Positions 63,297-64,000 of a stretch of 64,000 bases of DNA are shown piece by piece. The number at the start of each line of letters is the position of its first letter. The first letter of the stretch is position 1. Position numbers and translations under genes: made by a program. Below the pieces are notes generated by a model. That model had not been told where the DNA came from, ran no database searches, and saw nothing but the letters and a program-made list of their open reading frames with translations. Source of the stretch: Cupriavidus taiwanensis (lineage in GTDB: Bacteria; Pseudomonadota; Gammaproteobacteria; Burkholderiales; Burkholderiaceae); assembly GCF_900250115.1 (NCBI RefSeq), contig NZ_LT984804.1, positions 434,001-498,000 of the forward strand, given 5' to 3'.

Positions 63297-64000
63297 TGGC
63301 ACAGCTACTGACCGCCTCCGAATACGCCGCCATTGCCGACCGGATCACGCTGCCGGCACGGGCCTTCATCGACGGGGCCTTCGTCGGCGCGGTGTCGGGC
63401 GAGACCTTCGCCACCACCAACCCGGCAACGGGCCAGGTGCTGGCCGAAATCGCCGCCTGCGATGCGCGCGATGTGGATATCGCCGTGGCGCGCGCCAGGG
63501 CCGCCTTCGATGACGGGCGCTGGCACCGCCAGGCGCCCGGCCAGCGCAAGGCCGTGCTGCTGAAGTTCGCCGACCTGCTGGAGGCGCACGCGCACGAACT
63601 CGCGGTGATGGAAAGCCTGGACAGCGGCAAGCCGATCCGCGAATGCCAGAACACCGACCTGCCCGAGACCATCCATACCATCCGCTGGCATGCCGAGCTG
63701 ATCGACAAGATCTACGACAGCACGGCCCCCGTGGGTTCGGCGGCGTTGTCGCTGGTGGTGCGCGAGCCGATCGGCGTGGTCGGACTGGTGCTGCCGTGGA
63801 ACTTCCCGCTGCTGATGCTGGCGTGGAAGATCGGCCCATCGCTGGCCGCCGGCTGCTCGATCGTGGTCAAGCCGGCCAAGGAAACCACGCTGACCGCGCT
63901 GCGCGTCGCCGAGCTGGCCCACCAGGCCGGCGTCCCGGCCGGGGTGTTCAATGTGCTGCCCGGCGGCGGCAAGGAAGTGGGCGAGCCGCTGGGCCGGCAT
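63296..64000 (+). CDS. Aldehyde dehydrogenase, PuuC-like (partial, runs off the window)
   Basis: The first 235 residues of an NAD(P)-dependent aldehyde dehydrogenase are present: RAFIDGAFVGAVSGETFATT, ESLDSGKPIRE, VGLVLPWNFPLLMLAWKIGP and IVVKPAKETTLTALRVA, closely resembling gamma-glutamyl-gamma-aminobutyraldehyde dehydrogenase PuuC. The catalytic Cys and Glu lie beyond the right edge. Coupled to the DapA-like gene by a one-base overlap, it probably oxidises the aldehyde made upstream in this pathway. Confidence 0.9.
   Translation, partial: MAQLLTASEYAAIADRITLPARAFIDGAFVGAVSGETFATTNPATGQVLAEIAACDARDVDIAVARARAAFDDGRWHRQAPGQRKAVLLKFADLLEAHAHELAVMESLDSGKPIRECQNTDLPETIHTIRWHAELIDKIYDSTAPVGSAALSLVVREPIGVVGLVLPWNFPLLMLAWKIGPSLAAGCSIVVKPAKETTLTALRVAELAHQAGVPAGVFNVLPGGGKEVGEPLGRH

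Overview
The window looks like a Cupriavidus-type betaproteobacterium (Burkholderiales). The evidence is very high GC with strong G/C third-codon bias, four Bug/TctC-type periplasmic receptors, an HME-type CzcCBA-like efflux system, and the DUF3348/DUF802/OmpA/DUF2894 gene set common in that order. The genus is an inference; no rRNA or tRNA lies in the window. Every gene call rests on reading the protein sequence, not on database searches.

Layout. 1-2.8 kb: a GntR/UTRA regulator plus Bug receptor, divergent from an amidohydrolase across a perfect 14-bp palindrome. 2.8-7.7 kb: a four-gene operon encoding a MotA/MotB-like membrane motor with a long repeat tail, matching the make-up of a type III Zorya-like anti-phage system. 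7.8-16 kb: GST, glyoxalase-fold protein, an orphan SsuA-like protein, a secreted phospholipase C with a small lipoprotein, catalase HPII and an FCD-type GntR. 16-16.5 kb: a gene-free stretch of palindromic repeats. 16.5-20.8 kb: Bug receptor and CoA-transferase, divergent from a quinone oxidoreductase and a crotonase-fold protein. 20.8-24 kb: catR/catB with a textbook CatR site and a Bug receptor. 24-27.4 kb: a frameshifted chemoreceptor remnant, a PLP dehydratase and RtcB.

27.4-32.2 kb holds the most unusual system. A fusion of a PhnN-type ribose 1,5-bisphosphokinase with an AMP-phosphorylase-type nucleotide phosphorylase is followed by a Bug receptor. A MarR regulator is divergent from it, and a stand-alone nadC lies just beyond. 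The fusion gene and nadC carry near-identical promoters (TTGACA-16-TAGNAT), each flanked by the same two operator sequences about 57 bp apart. I infer one regulon in which NadC, a nucleotide phosphorylase and a PRPP-regenerating kinase could form a cycle turning quinolinate into nicotinate.

32.2-36.7 kb: fliLMNOPQR. 37-40 kb: acnB with a promoter-overlapping palindrome and a strong terminator. 40-48 kb: GST, a lipoprotein sugar dehydrogenase, an EamA exporter, a methyltransferase, VapBC, a LysR regulator and an acyl-CoA dehydrogenase. 48.4-54.2 kb: a CzcCBA-like RND operon. 54.5-55.4 kb: a secreted triple-repeat Cys protein and a CsbD-like protein. 55.6-58 kb: GntR/UTRA plus a TPP enzyme. 58.6-64 kb: an FCD-type GntR with two exact TGTCTA-N7-TAGACA sites, divergent from a catabolic operon (FAD oxidase, MFS carrier, DapA-fold lyase/deaminase, aldehyde dehydrogenase) that runs off the right edge.
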